64,000 nucleotides of DNA. Origin: Sphingobacterium chuzhouense. GTDB taxonomy: Bacteria > Bacteroidota > Bacteroidia > Sphingobacteriales > Sphingobacteriaceae. Below, piece by piece: positions 9,387 through 20,125 of the stretch. The position numbers and the translations under genes are program-made. Position 1 is the stretch's first letter. Every line of letters begins with the position of its first letter. The notes under the pieces are model-generated. The model had not been told where the DNA came from. It worked only from the letters and a program-made list of their open reading frames with translations, and did not search any database. The DNA is taken from assembly GCF_014692525.1 (NCBI RefSeq), contig NZ_JACNYL010000001.1:372001-436000 (forward strand), written 5' to 3'.

Positions 9387-9911
9387 ATGAATAAAAAATT
9401 CGCAAAAGAATCCTATACGGAAATGAACGAACTTGTACTTCCCAACGATACCAACACCTTTGGCAATCTAATGGGCGGACGATTATTATACTGGATGGAT
9501 ATTTGTTCGGCTATGGCAGCCCAAAAACACTCCAATAGCCCTGTAGTAACAGTATCGGTGGATAATGTTTCGTTTAAACGCTCCATCAAACTAGGCGAAG
9601 TAGTTACCATACAAGCGAAAGTAACACGTGCATTTAGTTCGTCGATGGAAGTACGCATGGAGATTTTTGCACACAACCTACCGGAAGGAACCCGTATAAA
9701 ATCAAATGAAGCGTACTATACATTCGTGGCTATTGATGAGAACACAAAACCTCGAAAAGTCGCCGAACTGGTTCCAGAATCGGAAGAGGAAATAAAGCTC
9801 TTCGACGAAGCTTTACAGCGTCGCGAGCTACGATTGATCCTCGCCGGTAAAATGGCAGTCAAAGATGCGAAAAGTATCACGTCATTGATCAGTGCCATGA
9901 AGACCGTATAA
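9387..9911 (+). CDS. Hotdog-fold acyl-CoA thioesterase
   Basis: 174-residue enzyme that should hydrolyse acyl-CoA thioesters. The hotdog signature is clear: LPNDTNTFGNLMGGRLLYWMD, where the Asn/Asp-Gly-Gly region starts the central helix, then VSVDNVSFKRSIKLGEVV and EAYYTFVAID. The family is that of YciA and the ACOT7/cytosolic thioesterases. The last 45 residues form a charged helical tail with no known domain. It is the last gene of the plus-strand run and converges with the large surface operon 25 bases away. A second, shorter thioesterase lies at 57.9 kb. Confidence 0.9.
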   Translation: MNKKFAKESYTEMNELVLPNDTNTFGNLMGGRLLYWMDICSAMAAQKHSNSPVVTVSVDNVSFKRSIKLGEVVTIQAKVTRAFSSSMEVRMEIFAHNLPEGTRIKSNEAYYTFVAIDENTKPRKVAELVPESEEEIKLFDEALQRRELRLILAGKMAVKDAKSITSLISAMKTV

Positions 9912-9936
9912 TTTTACCCTTTTAAAGATCGTCCTT

Positions 9937-11910
9937 TCAGGGACTATATATCACTTCTTCGCTCCAATCGCTTTCCATCTCGTCTTGGTCGACACAGGCG
10001 ACATAGTAGAGATAGTTATTCCCTTGTTTGATGTCCGTGTCTTCGATGGCGGTTAAGTTTCCGTCAAGTGTTTTGTATAGTACCGGTGGCTCCGTGTTGA
10101 CGACACGGTAAATATGGTACTTCTGTATAGGTGCTTCGCTCCCATCCCAAGTCAGGTACACTTTCCCCTTATTTTCCATAACTCTTACCTTGAGTGGCGG
10201 TAGAAACTTCTCGGGAATGCGTTCGATATGGATAGGCGTGCTCAACGCGCTTTGGTTTTCATGGATAGAGACCGATTGTACCGCGTAATCATACCTATCT
10301 TTTGCCCGCAGGGTATCCACATATTCATTGATTTCGACCGTGGCAACCGGTTTTTCAGGAAACTCCACACTATCTTTAGGTTTTCGATAGATATTGTAGC
10401 GGTCGATACTTCCCTCCCACCTGTCCATATCCCGCCAGGTGATTAACACGCTGTTTCTGTCCATCCAGATAACCTGCAACTGATCGGGAGCGGACATCCT
10501 TTTATCTTTATGCTCGGGGATACTGATAGCAATCAGTTCAGACATCGGGCTTAAGGACTGGGTCTTGGATACTGCTGTAATGCCGTAGTAGATGACTTCA
10601 CCAGCATCCGTTGCTGTACTGTCCAGAAAGGTCGTGACGCTATCCTTTTCGTAGGGAATCATGTTGCTCACCTGTTGTAATTCTCCGTTGCGACCTACAG
10701 CCCGATACACATAGTAACCCGCTACGTTGAGGCTGTCTTGGTGCATCCAACTCAGCTGTGGTTTATCGTCGATGATTTCGCCCCGTACGTAATGGGGAGG
10801 AACGAGATTGACCACTCCTTGGTATAAACCCGACGTACGAGCGGAGGCGAACGACATATTGGATTCACCTTGGATTAACAGTTGATAATAGTAGTTACCC
10901 CCACCGATAACATCATAGTCGATAAATTCCGTATCTGTTACGGGCAATGTTGCCAACAACGCATAACCGGTATCGTAGTCCGCACTTTTGTAGATCAAAA
11001 TATTTTGTAGTGCATAGCGCTGATCCAGTGAATCCCAGGTAATGCGAATACCTCCGTCTACGGCGGTCGTATTGATATTAAAGCCAGCATTGACATTACG
11101 ATTCCCCCCTACCTGCAGCGATACGGTATCGGATGCTATACCGAGATTACCCATGAGGTCTTTACCTCGGATAAAATAATCATATCGCACGCTCTGGAGG
11201 ACGGTAGTATCCTGCGTAAAATAGATGACAGAATCCTGCGTTTCATTGAGTACCATCCCTTTGGTCGTATGGATCTTTTCAAAATCGTCAAATCCACCGC
11301 TTATCTTTCGGTATATTTCAAAGCTGGGTGCGCCGTTTACAATTGATGAACGAAACCGAAGTTCGGGATAACCCTCACCCGGATCGACATCAAAGCTCCG
11401 CATCGCAGCGAAATCAATCGTATCTAACCGGTGGACAACAGATCCGCTGTACCGGTCACCGTCTTCATTTTCGATAATATAATCATAGCTTTTACCCAAC
11501 GCTACCGACGTATCTAGAAAGGCTAGCCCGACGTACAATTTGAGGTGGGGAGCAGGCGCCGTCACAAATTCTATCTGCGTCTCTTGATTATGCCAGTAGC
11601 TCCAAAGCATATTGACTGTGGAATCCGAGAGTGGTGAGGAGTCGGGCATATGGAACAGCAGATCATTGATCCGCTTAGCCAGCTCCTTGGCCGACCGAAC
11701 CGGATTGTGCTGCAAGACCGGTTGGTATTCAGCTTGTTGATTCTCCTTCCGAAGCACGACATAGCTTTTGTTACCAAAGTCCATATTGTTCAGGTCGGCG
11801 TAGATGCCATTCGGCGTGCTAACCATGTTGATGGCGCTGGCCTGCTCTTGCCCAGACAAGCTATTTGCATAAAGCAAAATAACACTAAAAAAACAAACTA
11901 TATTTTTCAT
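9937..11910 (-). CDS. Secreted fibronectin type III repeat protein (last gene of the surface operon)
   Basis: 657 residues with a signal peptide (MKNIVCFFSVILLYANSLSGQ). I chose the ATG at 11910, not an upstream in-frame codon, because it opens this signal peptide and lies 10 bases after the preceding stop. Beyond about residue 170 the protein is a string of four or five FN3-like beta sandwiches, recognisable by repeated strand ends such as FEIYRKISGG, ILIYKSADYDTGY, YYVYRAVGRNG, YNIYRKPKDS and YHIYRVVNTEP, each followed by an aromatic YYY/YDY strand. There is no transmembrane segment, lipobox or T9SS C-terminal domain. FN3 strings usually act as spacers or ligand-binding arms. Its role is unknown; it probably partners the giant protein encoded just upstream. 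Confidence 0.8.
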   Translation of the reverse strand: MKNIVCFFSVILLYANSLSGQEQASAINMVSTPNGIYADLNNMDFGNKSYVVLRKENQQAEYQPVLQHNPVRSAKELAKRINDLLFHMPDSSPLSDSTVNMLWSYWHNQETQIEFVTAPAPHLKLYVGLAFLDTSVALGKSYDYIIENEDGDRYSGSVVHRLDTIDFAAMRSFDVDPGEGYPELRFRSSIVNGAPSFEIYRKISGGFDDFEKIHTTKGMVLNETQDSVIYFTQDTTVLQSVRYDYFIRGKDLMGNLGIASDTVSLQVGGNRNVNAGFNINTTAVDGGIRITWDSLDQRYALQNILIYKSADYDTGYALLATLPVTDTEFIDYDVIGGGNYYYQLLIQGESNMSFASARTSGLYQGVVNLVPPHYVRGEIIDDKPQLSWMHQDSLNVAGYYVYRAVGRNGELQQVSNMIPYEKDSVTTFLDSTATDAGEVIYYGITAVSKTQSLSPMSELIAISIPEHKDKRMSAPDQLQVIWMDRNSVLITWRDMDRWEGSIDRYNIYRKPKDSVEFPEKPVATVEINEYVDTLRAKDRYDYAVQSVSIHENQSALSTPIHIERIPEKFLPPLKVRVMENKGKVYLTWDGSEAPIQKYHIYRVVNTEPPVLYKTLDGNLTAIEDTDIKQGNNYLYYVACVDQDEMESDWSEEVIYSP

Positions 11911-11920
11911 CTGTATAAAT

Positions 11921-14900
11921 TTAATAATCAAAAGCATCACTATTACTACAGCTTCCAGATCCTTTGGTAAATTCGAAATCAACGCCTTTGGTACATCCAC
12001 CGCCCACGCACAGGGTCAACAGTCCCATGACATCCATATCAAAGCCTTTCGAAAAAAGCGTACAATCGAGTTCCGCAGCTACCGCAGCGGAGAAGCATCC
12101 CTTGGCATCGAGTGAAAAACCGTTGTCGCTACTATTGGTAAACGTCGCTTTGACCCCCACTTCGGCACGTACGTCCCCGCTGATGCTGCAACCGATGTGG
12201 GTGACCTTGGCATATGCATGAGCAAATAGCATGGCTCCTATCGATATCTGTTGATGTCGGGCCGCAAAATTTCCGTAGATACGGGCGTCCAACCCTACTG
12301 ATGCACCTACTTCCACATTGGGTATACCCAGCGCAAAAGCCGCAAAATCGCCTACACCGAATTTGATTTTAAACTCCGGTAGAAAATCCCGTCTACCAGT
12401 TATCAAGAAGCCTCTTAGCCCGTTCGAATGGAACGTCGACGGCAATTTCTTAACATACGACCTGCTGGTCATCTGCTGTTCGATCTGTGGCGTCAACTCA
12501 GGATAATAACCTATGCCGATCCCCACATCCACCGGGAATATGATAGGAACCGGGGCCGTTACTTTTGCGCCGGCAAAGAAGTACCAGCCTTTGGGTTCAA
12601 ACAGCATTTCAATCTGTATGTTATTTAATGTAACCACACCAGCCGTCAACAAGGGCATACTGAGACTTCCCGTAACACGACCGCTCTTGAAGTCAAAGTC
12701 AAACTTACTTCCCGAGAATCCACCGTTGCCTCCTGCCAATCCATCGGCAAGATTGTCAACCGGTAGTTCCTCCATAACGGCTTTCACCGTTTGCATGGCG
12801 ACTTGCTTGACTTTCTGCTCTGCGGCATCTTTCACATTGATTCCGGTGACACCTTCGATCAAGCCGTTGAGCTGCATCATACTACCGATTGGATTGCCGT
12901 CAATCAGCGAATTGACTACGCCAAGACCTTGGCCGGCAAGCCGCATACGTCCCGCTAGGTCAGCTAATAGCTGCGAACCGGATTCCGCCATAGCCATCGC
13001 CTGACCATAGGTGCTCTGTCCTTGATCCAAAAAGCCGATAATCTCATCACGCATACCCGATATCGCCGGATCGTTCAAGACCTCATCAACCATATTGGCC
13101 GCAAAGTTCTCGGCTTCACTCTTAAAATTTCCGAGGAGTATCTCTGTTTGCTTTTTGACTTCAGCAGCCACTCGACCTGTCACTTCATCCGTCACCATAC
13201 TGACCAGATGGGTATATATTTTCTGATCAGATTTTGGCAAGGTGATAACCCCGGCTATACCCAATCCCTGCGCATTAAACAGCTGGTCGTTTTTGCCCTT
13301 GCTGATTGTTCGGAATTCCGTTCCACCATCGCCGATAAAGGAAAAATCCAGATGTGACATCACCATTCTGTTTCTACCTCCATCTTCGGCATAATAGCTT
13401 AAAGTCGTGTTGATATTGTCCGGCGCCTTGGGTATGTGTAGGTTGGTGCTACCCGTAAACACCACGCGGTCGGTCGCACTAAAAAAGGAAACCGGACGGA
13501 ACGATGCTTGATTGTACAAGGTAATCGGCGCAGCATTCTTTTTGAAACTAGTAAGTTCCTCCTCATTACTCAATATAGATACATACTCAAATATAATTTT
13601 GTCACTTGATCGGGTCATACCCTCCAGTCCACTAACATAAGCCGCTTCGCCGCTTCTGTTCGTTAGTGTAAACTTAAAGTGTCCTTTACCAGCAATCCGT
13701 CCTACATCCGGATCGTAAATTAATACCGCTTCGGTACCGGACATCATGTTCAGTTTTACTTTCGCCGTACCACCCAGATACAATTTATCCCGGAGATCAT
13801 TGGGATCGGCATCGTGGAATATCAATTCGCCAGGGATAATGGAGATTTTCCGCAGTGCGATATCCGCACGCCCGGTAAACAGCGTACTGTTATTCAAGAT
13901 GATACCACCGGAATTTGGCGCCAGATTCCAGGACTTGGCGACAATTTTCCATTTATCCAGGTTAATCGTTACTTCCCCCATTCCGGTAAGCGGCCGGATG
14001 CCATCATGGGTAATCTGTGCCTTACCAGCTTCCATACTGATCGTGAGTCCGCCTTGTATCTTAGGGTTGAGCGTGAGGAACAGATGTACTCCTTCTTTAT
14101 CCATAAAGGATTCCCGATCATCTTTGGTATCACTGACACCGTCAAAGCCGAGGTACTTGAACGAGATAGCCTCTCCCCGATCTCTGCTGATGGAATACTT
14201 ACTAGACAGTGCTTCGTTTCCTGTACGGAATACGTCCAAAACCATTTTTTTGGTCCGATCCGTATCGCCGTAATTTCCTAAGTAGAAGTCCGTCTTTTCG
14301 ATGGTCATGTAGCTCGTCGGGAAGTTAAACGAATTGTCTACCAGACGAACCTTCCCCTGTATCGTACCGGTGCTATCGGAAGATAGCCGGTTAAGCACGA
14401 TACCGGACGATTCGCCCATCAATTCGGCATTGTAGTGTTCAAAGGCTCGAATCTGTGTCTTTTGGTTGACAAATGTAATCTGTTCAGTTACAGGCACAGC
14501 AATCGGTATATTGCTCGCATTGCGCAGATTTGATTTGCGGACTTTGAGATTGGACACTTTGAGTGCCAATCGTCTGTCAGCCAACGCGCGTAAGGCGAAA
14601 TTGTCGTTTTCGGTTACCTGGATGACCTCGCCCGAGACCGTGTATTCCTCACCGTTCTGTTCGTATTTTTCCAATCGGAAATCAAAACCGTACAACTTGC
14701 TTATATCGATATCGCCCAACTCGGTGATAACAAGGTCTATATCATTTATGCTACTACTGCCGGCAACCATATTGACCATCCGCTCGGTTCCGACATAGGT
14801 TTTTGCATCCTCGTGGTAACTGCCTTTTATTTTTGCAGACGCAACTTCTAGGGTGCCAGTACCGCCATCCCAAAAGGTATATTTGGGTATCAGCAGCTCA

Positions 14901-17900
14901 TATCTGCCATTGGCATTGGTATAGGCCTGACTTTCGGAATTGGAACCTTGCCCGAGATCCAGATAGACCAAGGCATCTTTGACAGGTGTATCACTTTGGG
15001 CAAAACGTACTGTTCCGGTGATTTTGACGGCCGGCATGACGGTGATATCGACGACCCTTTCTCGAAGGTCATCCTCGCTGTGTACATTGTTTTTGCTGGT
15101 TGGTATAAATGGAATGCCATTGAGCACCATCATATACATCCCGTTTGCCGTTATTTCTACACCACGGTTTTTGACATAGATATTGAAGTTGCTCTTCGAA
15201 TTGTTAACAAACTCGAATCGGGCTTCTCCACTGCCATTGGTATTCACGTGTTCTTCCCCTGCCCCCTCGATATAGACACTTGCATTTGGTACCGTTCGCC
15301 CGTCTGTCGTTTTAACACGTACCTTAATTTTATGCTTGCGTTTTTGCAATTTGAAATCTCCGAGAAATGCGCCAGGTCCCGAAGGATTGACTGCCGCCGT
15401 GAGTGTCAGATATGCCGGATCGTAAGGCATGATGATGATAGAATCCGGACGGGTGGGCAGGTCTATAACAAATTTTTGCCGACCGATGGCTATGAGCTGG
15501 GTGCCGACCATGAACGTCTCGTTCACGGCGGTGCTTAGGCTCTGGCTCGCCGTACTGCTGAACGTACCTTGGTTAATCGTCTGGTTGGTAGCCGCATTGA
15601 CAATTTGGAGATTTCCGTTTTGGTAGCTTGGCGAGTTAAACGCACTTTGTATCACGTGGTTGTTGCCGGTGTTCAAATTAACCTTAAAGACAGTAGAAAT
15701 ACCTGTTGCATTTTGTCCCTGCGTGGTAGTTGTAGTCTGTATGCTGCCGTATTTTCCGATAGTTGTAGCTTTGCCGGGATTCGCTTTGGTATCCACGATG
15801 GTATTTTCAAAATTCTTAGCTGCAAATGTGACAGCATGGCCGGTATACGCAGTTCCTGTATTCGTACTCCCCTCATGTTCGGCAAAAGTATCCACCCATT
15901 TGCCATTGACTTTCATCTTTACTCTCGCCGTGACACCCCTATTGGTTTCCGCGTCCATCACGTAGCCGTAGGCATTCGTACCGAGTGGATTCAGGTCAAA
16001 ATTAACATTGATCTGCTCTCCAGACAAGCCATGCGGTATGAGGGGTAAATTATCTTCGGTCTGCCGTTCGAATCCTGGGGCAGACAAGATGGATACATTA
16101 TTTTTACATCCATAACAAATACGTCCTGTATTGATCACTTCGGGGTTGAAAGATTCCAGTCTCTTTGCTAATGATTCAAAGCTATAATATCCCTGTTCGT
16201 CCGTAGTTGCCCAATCTTCGAGCAGAAAATTTTCTCGTTGATTTTGATAGGTCTTGCCGTTGATGAGGATTTGCGCCTTTACCTGCACGCCTTTAATGCC
16301 AAGTGTCGTCGTTTTATCGGTGACTCTCCCACGTATAGCCGTTGGTTTAGGTACCAGACGGAGAGCGTAATCCAGTGTTACATTCGGATCAAATTCATGG
16401 TTGAATACAATCTCCTGATCACTTATCTGATAGCCAAACGGAGGGAGAATAGCTTTCTTTTCGTTTTCTAATGCCATATTCATGCGACTAGAACGATGAT
16501 TCACCTTGTGAATCAGTCCTTCGAATGTCACCATGTCTGTCCTTCCCTTGTTGTCGGCATGGAAAACATAGCTATCCTTGTAACCAGGTTTATTGGCGGG
16601 GAGCGTCACCACATTTTCAAAAAGAACATAGCTGTTGTTGGATGTCTCAGTGCTGTATACCATGTCCCTGACTTTGGTATAACTATACAGTGCGGAAAGC
16701 CCATTGTTGGTTACATTTTGTACCATTCCATTGTTAATCACCACACCTGTAAATGTCGCATTGACATTAGGAGTGTACATGGCTGCCATGGCAGTGATAT
16801 TTCTCTTTCCAGTCGACGCTTGGCTCTGGGTACCTATCGGCTTGTTCGGCTCACGATCACCCGATAGGTTTGGCCCTTTGATGCCCTGGGCTGACAGGCT
16901 CGCGAATTGACCCGCGTTTGTCCAAGGAGCAGGGTCGGACGTGGTCACGCCTTGTATAGCAGAGGTAATACCGCTATTCGGCAATCCCGAATGGGGGCTG
17001 ACGCCACTTTGATGGAGATCTAGGCCGGGAATGGTTGGTAACGCGGCCTTTGCTTTGGCATCGATATCCCGATAGAGGGCAACGGGCACATGAGGAAAAG
17101 CCGTTGCACTTGTCGGGTTAACGGCTTTATCCACCTTAGACACATTGACCCTTAGGTTGTATGTCCGGACAAAAGATACCAGCGTCCCCATGTCTTTGCT
17201 CTCCCACGGCTGTACAATCACATTCTCATCGAGCGCGCAGTAATACGGCTCATCCGGAACGATACGGTAAACCCGTCGAAATGTGACATCACTAGCGCCA
17301 TACAAATCTCCGCTCATGCCATTTGTGAGCACGCCACTTTCATACGTTCCATTTAGATCACTGTTTGGGAAATCAAATTCAAAATTACCCTGCGCATCGG
17401 TCGTAACAGTTTGTAGCACTTTACCATTATCTGCTACGTCCTTACCATTGATAAACACGGTGTTGCCCGTTGCGAGCTTGGCGGGTGTTCCATTAAGGTT
17501 GACCATAGCGGATAGTGTATAGAAATTGGTTGCACCGGCCGCAACCTGCATCGTCGTATTGTTTGTATTGGACGTATTTTGTTTCTGGTACTCATAGAAG
17601 ACCATCAGCTTGACTTTCATATTGGCATAAGGTTGCTCGGGCACACCTTTCATATTCTTAAAGGCGTAGTTAAGCTTTCCGGTTACCTTCGTGCGCGGCG
17701 GTGTATGCAGTTCCTTTTTTAACGTCAAGTAGGCTATTTCGGGCCGATCACGATAACCATAGTCCGTCCACTTGCTTGCCGTGTAATTACGGGGTGTTTC
17801 CCGGTGTCCATATAAGGAACCCAAAGCGGCTTTCGTCGGGATGCCGTTCAATCCTCGCGTATTGGACGTCTGTACAGCTTTTGGATCCTTGTTGTTGTTC

Positions 17901-20125
17901 GTTGCTACGTCTTGGATCAACTTATTCATATCGAAGGACACTTCGGGTGCTTTTTGAATACCTGATAGCGCGCTGAGGTTGTTTGTATTAGTCTTTGCAT
18001 CAGTAGCAGTCGTATTGGTATGACCAGTTTTGCTTACCGCATTGACAGCTGTCGAAAAGTTCATTTCCCGGACCACAAAGCTACCATCGACCAGCTCTAG
18101 TTTGTATTGATAAGCATCGGCGGGAAGGTTCTTAAATAGATTATTAAAAACTATCCTTGCCGCTTCAGCAGATTTTTTGTTGGTCAGCTCCGGTGTGGTG
18201 CGCTCCGCAATCAGCACCTTGTCGTCAGACAGTGCCGATAGCAGGGTCGATTCATTTGTAATATCACCTTCATATAGCGGTATACCGTAGGTCTTGTCTT
18301 CTTTGAACCGGCGTTCACGATAAAGACGTATTTTGGCACCGGACACATAATCTCCTTCGAGACCATTGAATACTTCCCGCACATTAATGGACAGCGAGTA
18401 GCTATTGGCATCGATCATGACATCATCCAAATCCCTGACCGCTCCGGGCTGAATCTGCAGGTATTCCTGACTTTGGAGAAAGTGCGGATTATTGACCTTC
18501 ACCTTATAGTAAACCCCTAATTGTCCTTTCAACTTTCCAATCTCTTGATTTTGCCTCATCATCAGGCCGTGTATGACTTGATTCCTTCCGAGGTTGACAT
18601 TTTCTTCCCATTTTTCAGTCGGGATAACACCTGCGCTGTCAAGAGATGACATATAAATTTTAAGCTCAAAATTACCATCCGCATCCGTCATCACAGATTC
18701 GCCGTTCATCATATCCTCTCTTTGCAATGCCTGGGTCACCACCATCGAAGGATCGGCAATGCTGCTGATACCGTATTCATCGATATTGGCAATCCCATAG
18801 ACTTTGGATAGGTATACCTCTTGGTTGGCTATCGGATAGGTTGCACCTAATGGGTCTCCTTTGAATCGGTACACCAACCTTCCCCGGATGGTCGTCTCTT
18901 GCTTGCCGGCGGTATCTAGATGTGCCAATTCAGCACCATATCTAAAATCAACCGGACTACTTTGCCCTTCATCGACAAACATAGCCGACCCATGGGGTGA
19001 CATAGCGGTAACTTGCACACGATAGCGTCTCCCTTTTGTCAGTGCAGGCATCGTTACCGGATCGTAGGTAAGCTGTTGCGCATTGGCGACCGTGGACGTT
19101 ATCAATGGCTGCGCCGATATAGCTTGCCCCGCGGAATCTGCCATTTCGAACAGTCGGACAGTGTACCGGGTGTTAGGGGGAGTTTCAAAATCTGCGTTCC
19201 AATCGAATCGGAGCTGTTGGGCACCGGTAAATTCACTGTTGTGGCTCGGATTCATAATAACAGGTGCTTTGATGGGATCGCCATAGGTAAAGGCAATGGC
19301 CTCACTCATCCCCTTGTTCCGGAAAAATGACATACCACTCGGATCCACCGCCTGCACAATCATGGCGTATTGGCGGCCACGAATCAGGGTGGGATGTGCC
19401 GGTCCGTAAAGCAGGCTATTGCCATTGACCGTTTCTTCGTAAATAGGTGGCGTGGACTGGATAGCATCGTTGGGATCTCTCGGCACAACCATTTCCACAA
19501 TTTTCACCTTGTATTGGATGTGAGGCGAAGAGCCCGGAGGAGTAGCCCAGGTAATAGGCATGGCTTGCACTCCCCTTGTACTGACCGTCTGCTGATGCAT
19601 CGGCATCAGAATGCGCGGCGGTTCCAGATCGGAAATCCTGAACATAGTACAGCCAATCGGTTCATTGGGGCTCATGGGCTGCATGGTCTGGTAATCCAAC
19701 GCCCGGATACAAAGCGTGTAGTTACCCTCCAATAGCCCCAGTCCACGCGTCATATCTGATCGGCTAATACCGGTATATTCGATGGTGTTGACATCAAAAA
19801 GAAAGGCAATATCGCTTCCGTTCAAGCTTGCCGTTTGATTAGGGCCTAGTACGATCGGATTGGGGCTCCGGTAACCCGGTTTGACCCAAGCCGAGATACC
19901 GTTGTCACCGGTGATCTTCGCCGTCAGTTGTATATTCAGCTCTTGTGTGGTTGTGTTGGTCACCGTCACCAACATGAGCTCGGGACGAGACACGTAATCT
20001 GCAATCCTGCTCTGATAGGGCGGCAGTACGTGCGTCGTAATCTGTACTTGTGCCAACAATGCTTCGGCCCACAATAGCATGGGGGCTAGCATCACGAATA
20101 TCTTGTATATGCTGTGTGCTTTCAT
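11921..20125 (-). CDS. Giant secreted multidomain surface protein (TANFOR-like N-terminus, regulatory-like repeats)
   Basis: 2734 residues, the largest gene in the window. The ATG at 20125 opens a signal peptide (MKAHSIYKIFVMLAPMLLWA, ending at LLAQ) and overlaps the previous stop as ATGA, so translation is probably coupled. Residues about 27-165 resemble the TANFOR-type domain (VLPPYQSRIADYV, DNGISAW, GSDIAFLF). Two FN3-like domains follow (168-282, 286-397). From about 410 to the middle come at least six carboxypeptidase-regulatory-like sandwiches (TIRGRLVYRF, KVTGKLNYAF, AIRGRVTDK, VRVKTTDGRTVPNASVYIE, KITGTVRFAQ), each with a TDADGNFEL-like strand. A long beta-rich segment, a helical segment (EIIGFLDQGQ to VKAVMEELP) and a 260-residue C-terminal domain with six cysteines end it. 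No membrane anchor or T9SS tail. Function unknown. Confidence 0.82.
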   Translation of the reverse strand: MKAHSIYKIFVMLAPMLLWAEALLAQVQITTHVLPPYQSRIADYVSRPELMLVTVTNTTTQELNIQLTAKITGDNGISAWVKPGYRSPNPIVLGPNQTASLNGSDIAFLFDVNTIEYTGISRSDMTRGLGLLEGNYTLCIRALDYQTMQPMSPNEPIGCTMFRISDLEPPRILMPMHQQTVSTRGVQAMPITWATPPGSSPHIQYKVKIVEMVVPRDPNDAIQSTPPIYEETVNGNSLLYGPAHPTLIRGRQYAMIVQAVDPSGMSFFRNKGMSEAIAFTYGDPIKAPVIMNPSHNSEFTGAQQLRFDWNADFETPPNTRYTVRLFEMADSAGQAISAQPLITSTVANAQQLTYDPVTMPALTKGRRYRVQVTAMSPHGSAMFVDEGQSSPVDFRYGAELAHLDTAGKQETTIRGRLVYRFKGDPLGATYPIANQEVYLSKVYGIANIDEYGISSIADPSMVVTQALQREDMMNGESVMTDADGNFELKIYMSSLDSAGVIPTEKWEENVNLGRNQVIHGLMMRQNQEIGKLKGQLGVYYKVKVNNPHFLQSQEYLQIQPGAVRDLDDVMIDANSYSLSINVREVFNGLEGDYVSGAKIRLYRERRFKEDKTYGIPLYEGDITNESTLLSALSDDKVLIAERTTPELTNKKSAEAARIVFNNLFKNLPADAYQYKLELVDGSFVVREMNFSTAVNAVSKTGHTNTTATDAKTNTNNLSALSGIQKAPEVSFDMNKLIQDVATNNNKDPKAVQTSNTRGLNGIPTKAALGSLYGHRETPRNYTASKWTDYGYRDRPEIAYLTLKKELHTPPRTKVTGKLNYAFKNMKGVPEQPYANMKVKLMVFYEYQKQNTSNTNNTTMQVAAGATNFYTLSAMVNLNGTPAKLATGNTVFINGKDVADNGKVLQTVTTDAQGNFEFDFPNSDLNGTYESGVLTNGMSGDLYGASDVTFRRVYRIVPDEPYYCALDENVIVQPWESKDMGTLVSFVRTYNLRVNVSKVDKAVNPTSATAFPHVPVALYRDIDAKAKAALPTIPGLDLHQSGVSPHSGLPNSGITSAIQGVTTSDPAPWTNAGQFASLSAQGIKGPNLSGDREPNKPIGTQSQASTGKRNITAMAAMYTPNVNATFTGVVINNGMVQNVTNNGLSALYSYTKVRDMVYSTETSNNSYVLFENVVTLPANKPGYKDSYVFHADNKGRTDMVTFEGLIHKVNHRSSRMNMALENEKKAILPPFGYQISDQEIVFNHEFDPNVTLDYALRLVPKPTAIRGRVTDKTTTLGIKGVQVKAQILINGKTYQNQRENFLLEDWATTDEQGYYSFESLAKRLESFNPEVINTGRICYGCKNNVSILSAPGFERQTEDNLPLIPHGLSGEQINVNFDLNPLGTNAYGYVMDAETNRGVTARVKMKVNGKWVDTFAEHEGSTNTGTAYTGHAVTFAAKNFENTIVDTKANPGKATTIGKYGSIQTTTTTQGQNATGISTVFKVNLNTGNNHVIQSAFNSPSYQNGNLQIVNAATNQTINQGTFSSTASQSLSTAVNETFMVGTQLIAIGRQKFVIDLPTRPDSIIIMPYDPAYLTLTAAVNPSGPGAFLGDFKLQKRKHKIKVRVKTTDGRTVPNASVYIEGAGEEHVNTNGSGEARFEFVNNSKSNFNIYVKNRGVEITANGMYMMVLNGIPFIPTSKNNVHSEDDLRERVVDITVMPAVKITGTVRFAQSDTPVKDALVYLDLGQGSNSESQAYTNANGRYELLIPKYTFWDGGTGTLEVASAKIKGSYHEDAKTYVGTERMVNMVAGSSSINDIDLVITELGDIDISKLYGFDFRLEKYEQNGEEYTVSGEVIQVTENDNFALRALADRRLALKVSNLKVRKSNLRNASNIPIAVPVTEQITFVNQKTQIRAFEHYNAELMGESSGIVLNRLSSDSTGTIQGKVRLVDNSFNFPTSYMTIEKTDFYLGNYGDTDRTKKMVLDVFRTGNEALSSKYSISRDRGEAISFKYLGFDGVSDTKDDRESFMDKEGVHLFLTLNPKIQGGLTISMEAGKAQITHDGIRPLTGMGEVTINLDKWKIVAKSWNLAPNSGGIILNNSTLFTGRADIALRKISIIPGELIFHDADPNDLRDKLYLGGTAKVKLNMMSGTEAVLIYDPDVGRIAGKGHFKFTLTNRSGEAAYVSGLEGMTRSSDKIIFEYVSILSNEEELTSFKKNAAPITLYNQASFRPVSFFSATDRVVFTGSTNLHIPKAPDNINTTLSYYAEDGGRNRMVMSHLDFSFIGDGGTEFRTISKGKNDQLFNAQGLGIAGVITLPKSDQKIYTHLVSMVTDEVTGRVAAEVKKQTEILLGNFKSEAENFAANMVDEVLNDPAISGMRDEIIGFLDQGQSTYGQAMAMAESGSQLLADLAGRMRLAGQGLGVVNSLIDGNPIGSMMQLNGLIEGVTGINVKDAAEQKVKQVAMQTVKAVMEELPVDNLADGLAGGNGGFSGSKFDFDFKSGRVTGSLSMPLLTAGVVTLNNIQIEMLFEPKGWYFFAGAKVTAPVPIIFPVDVGIGIGYYPELTPQIEQQMTSRSYVKKLPSTFHSNGLRGFLITGRRDFLPEFKIKFGVGDFAAFALGIPNVEVGASVGLDARIYGNFAARHQQISIGAMLFAHAYAKVTHIGCSISGDVRAEVGVKATFTNSSDNGFSLDAKGCFSAAVAAELDCTLFSKGFDMDVMGLLTLCVGGGCTKGVDFEFTKGSGSCSNSDAFDY

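Noticed and set aside
16064-16078. tRNA T-arm-like string (GTTCGAATCC)
   Set aside because: It lies inside the giant gene with no matching acceptor, D or anticodon stems around it.
11921-20125. Long plus-strand reading frames opposite the giant gene
   Set aside because: They lack signals and family matches and are shadows of a well-coded minus-strand protein with a signal peptide and repeated domains.
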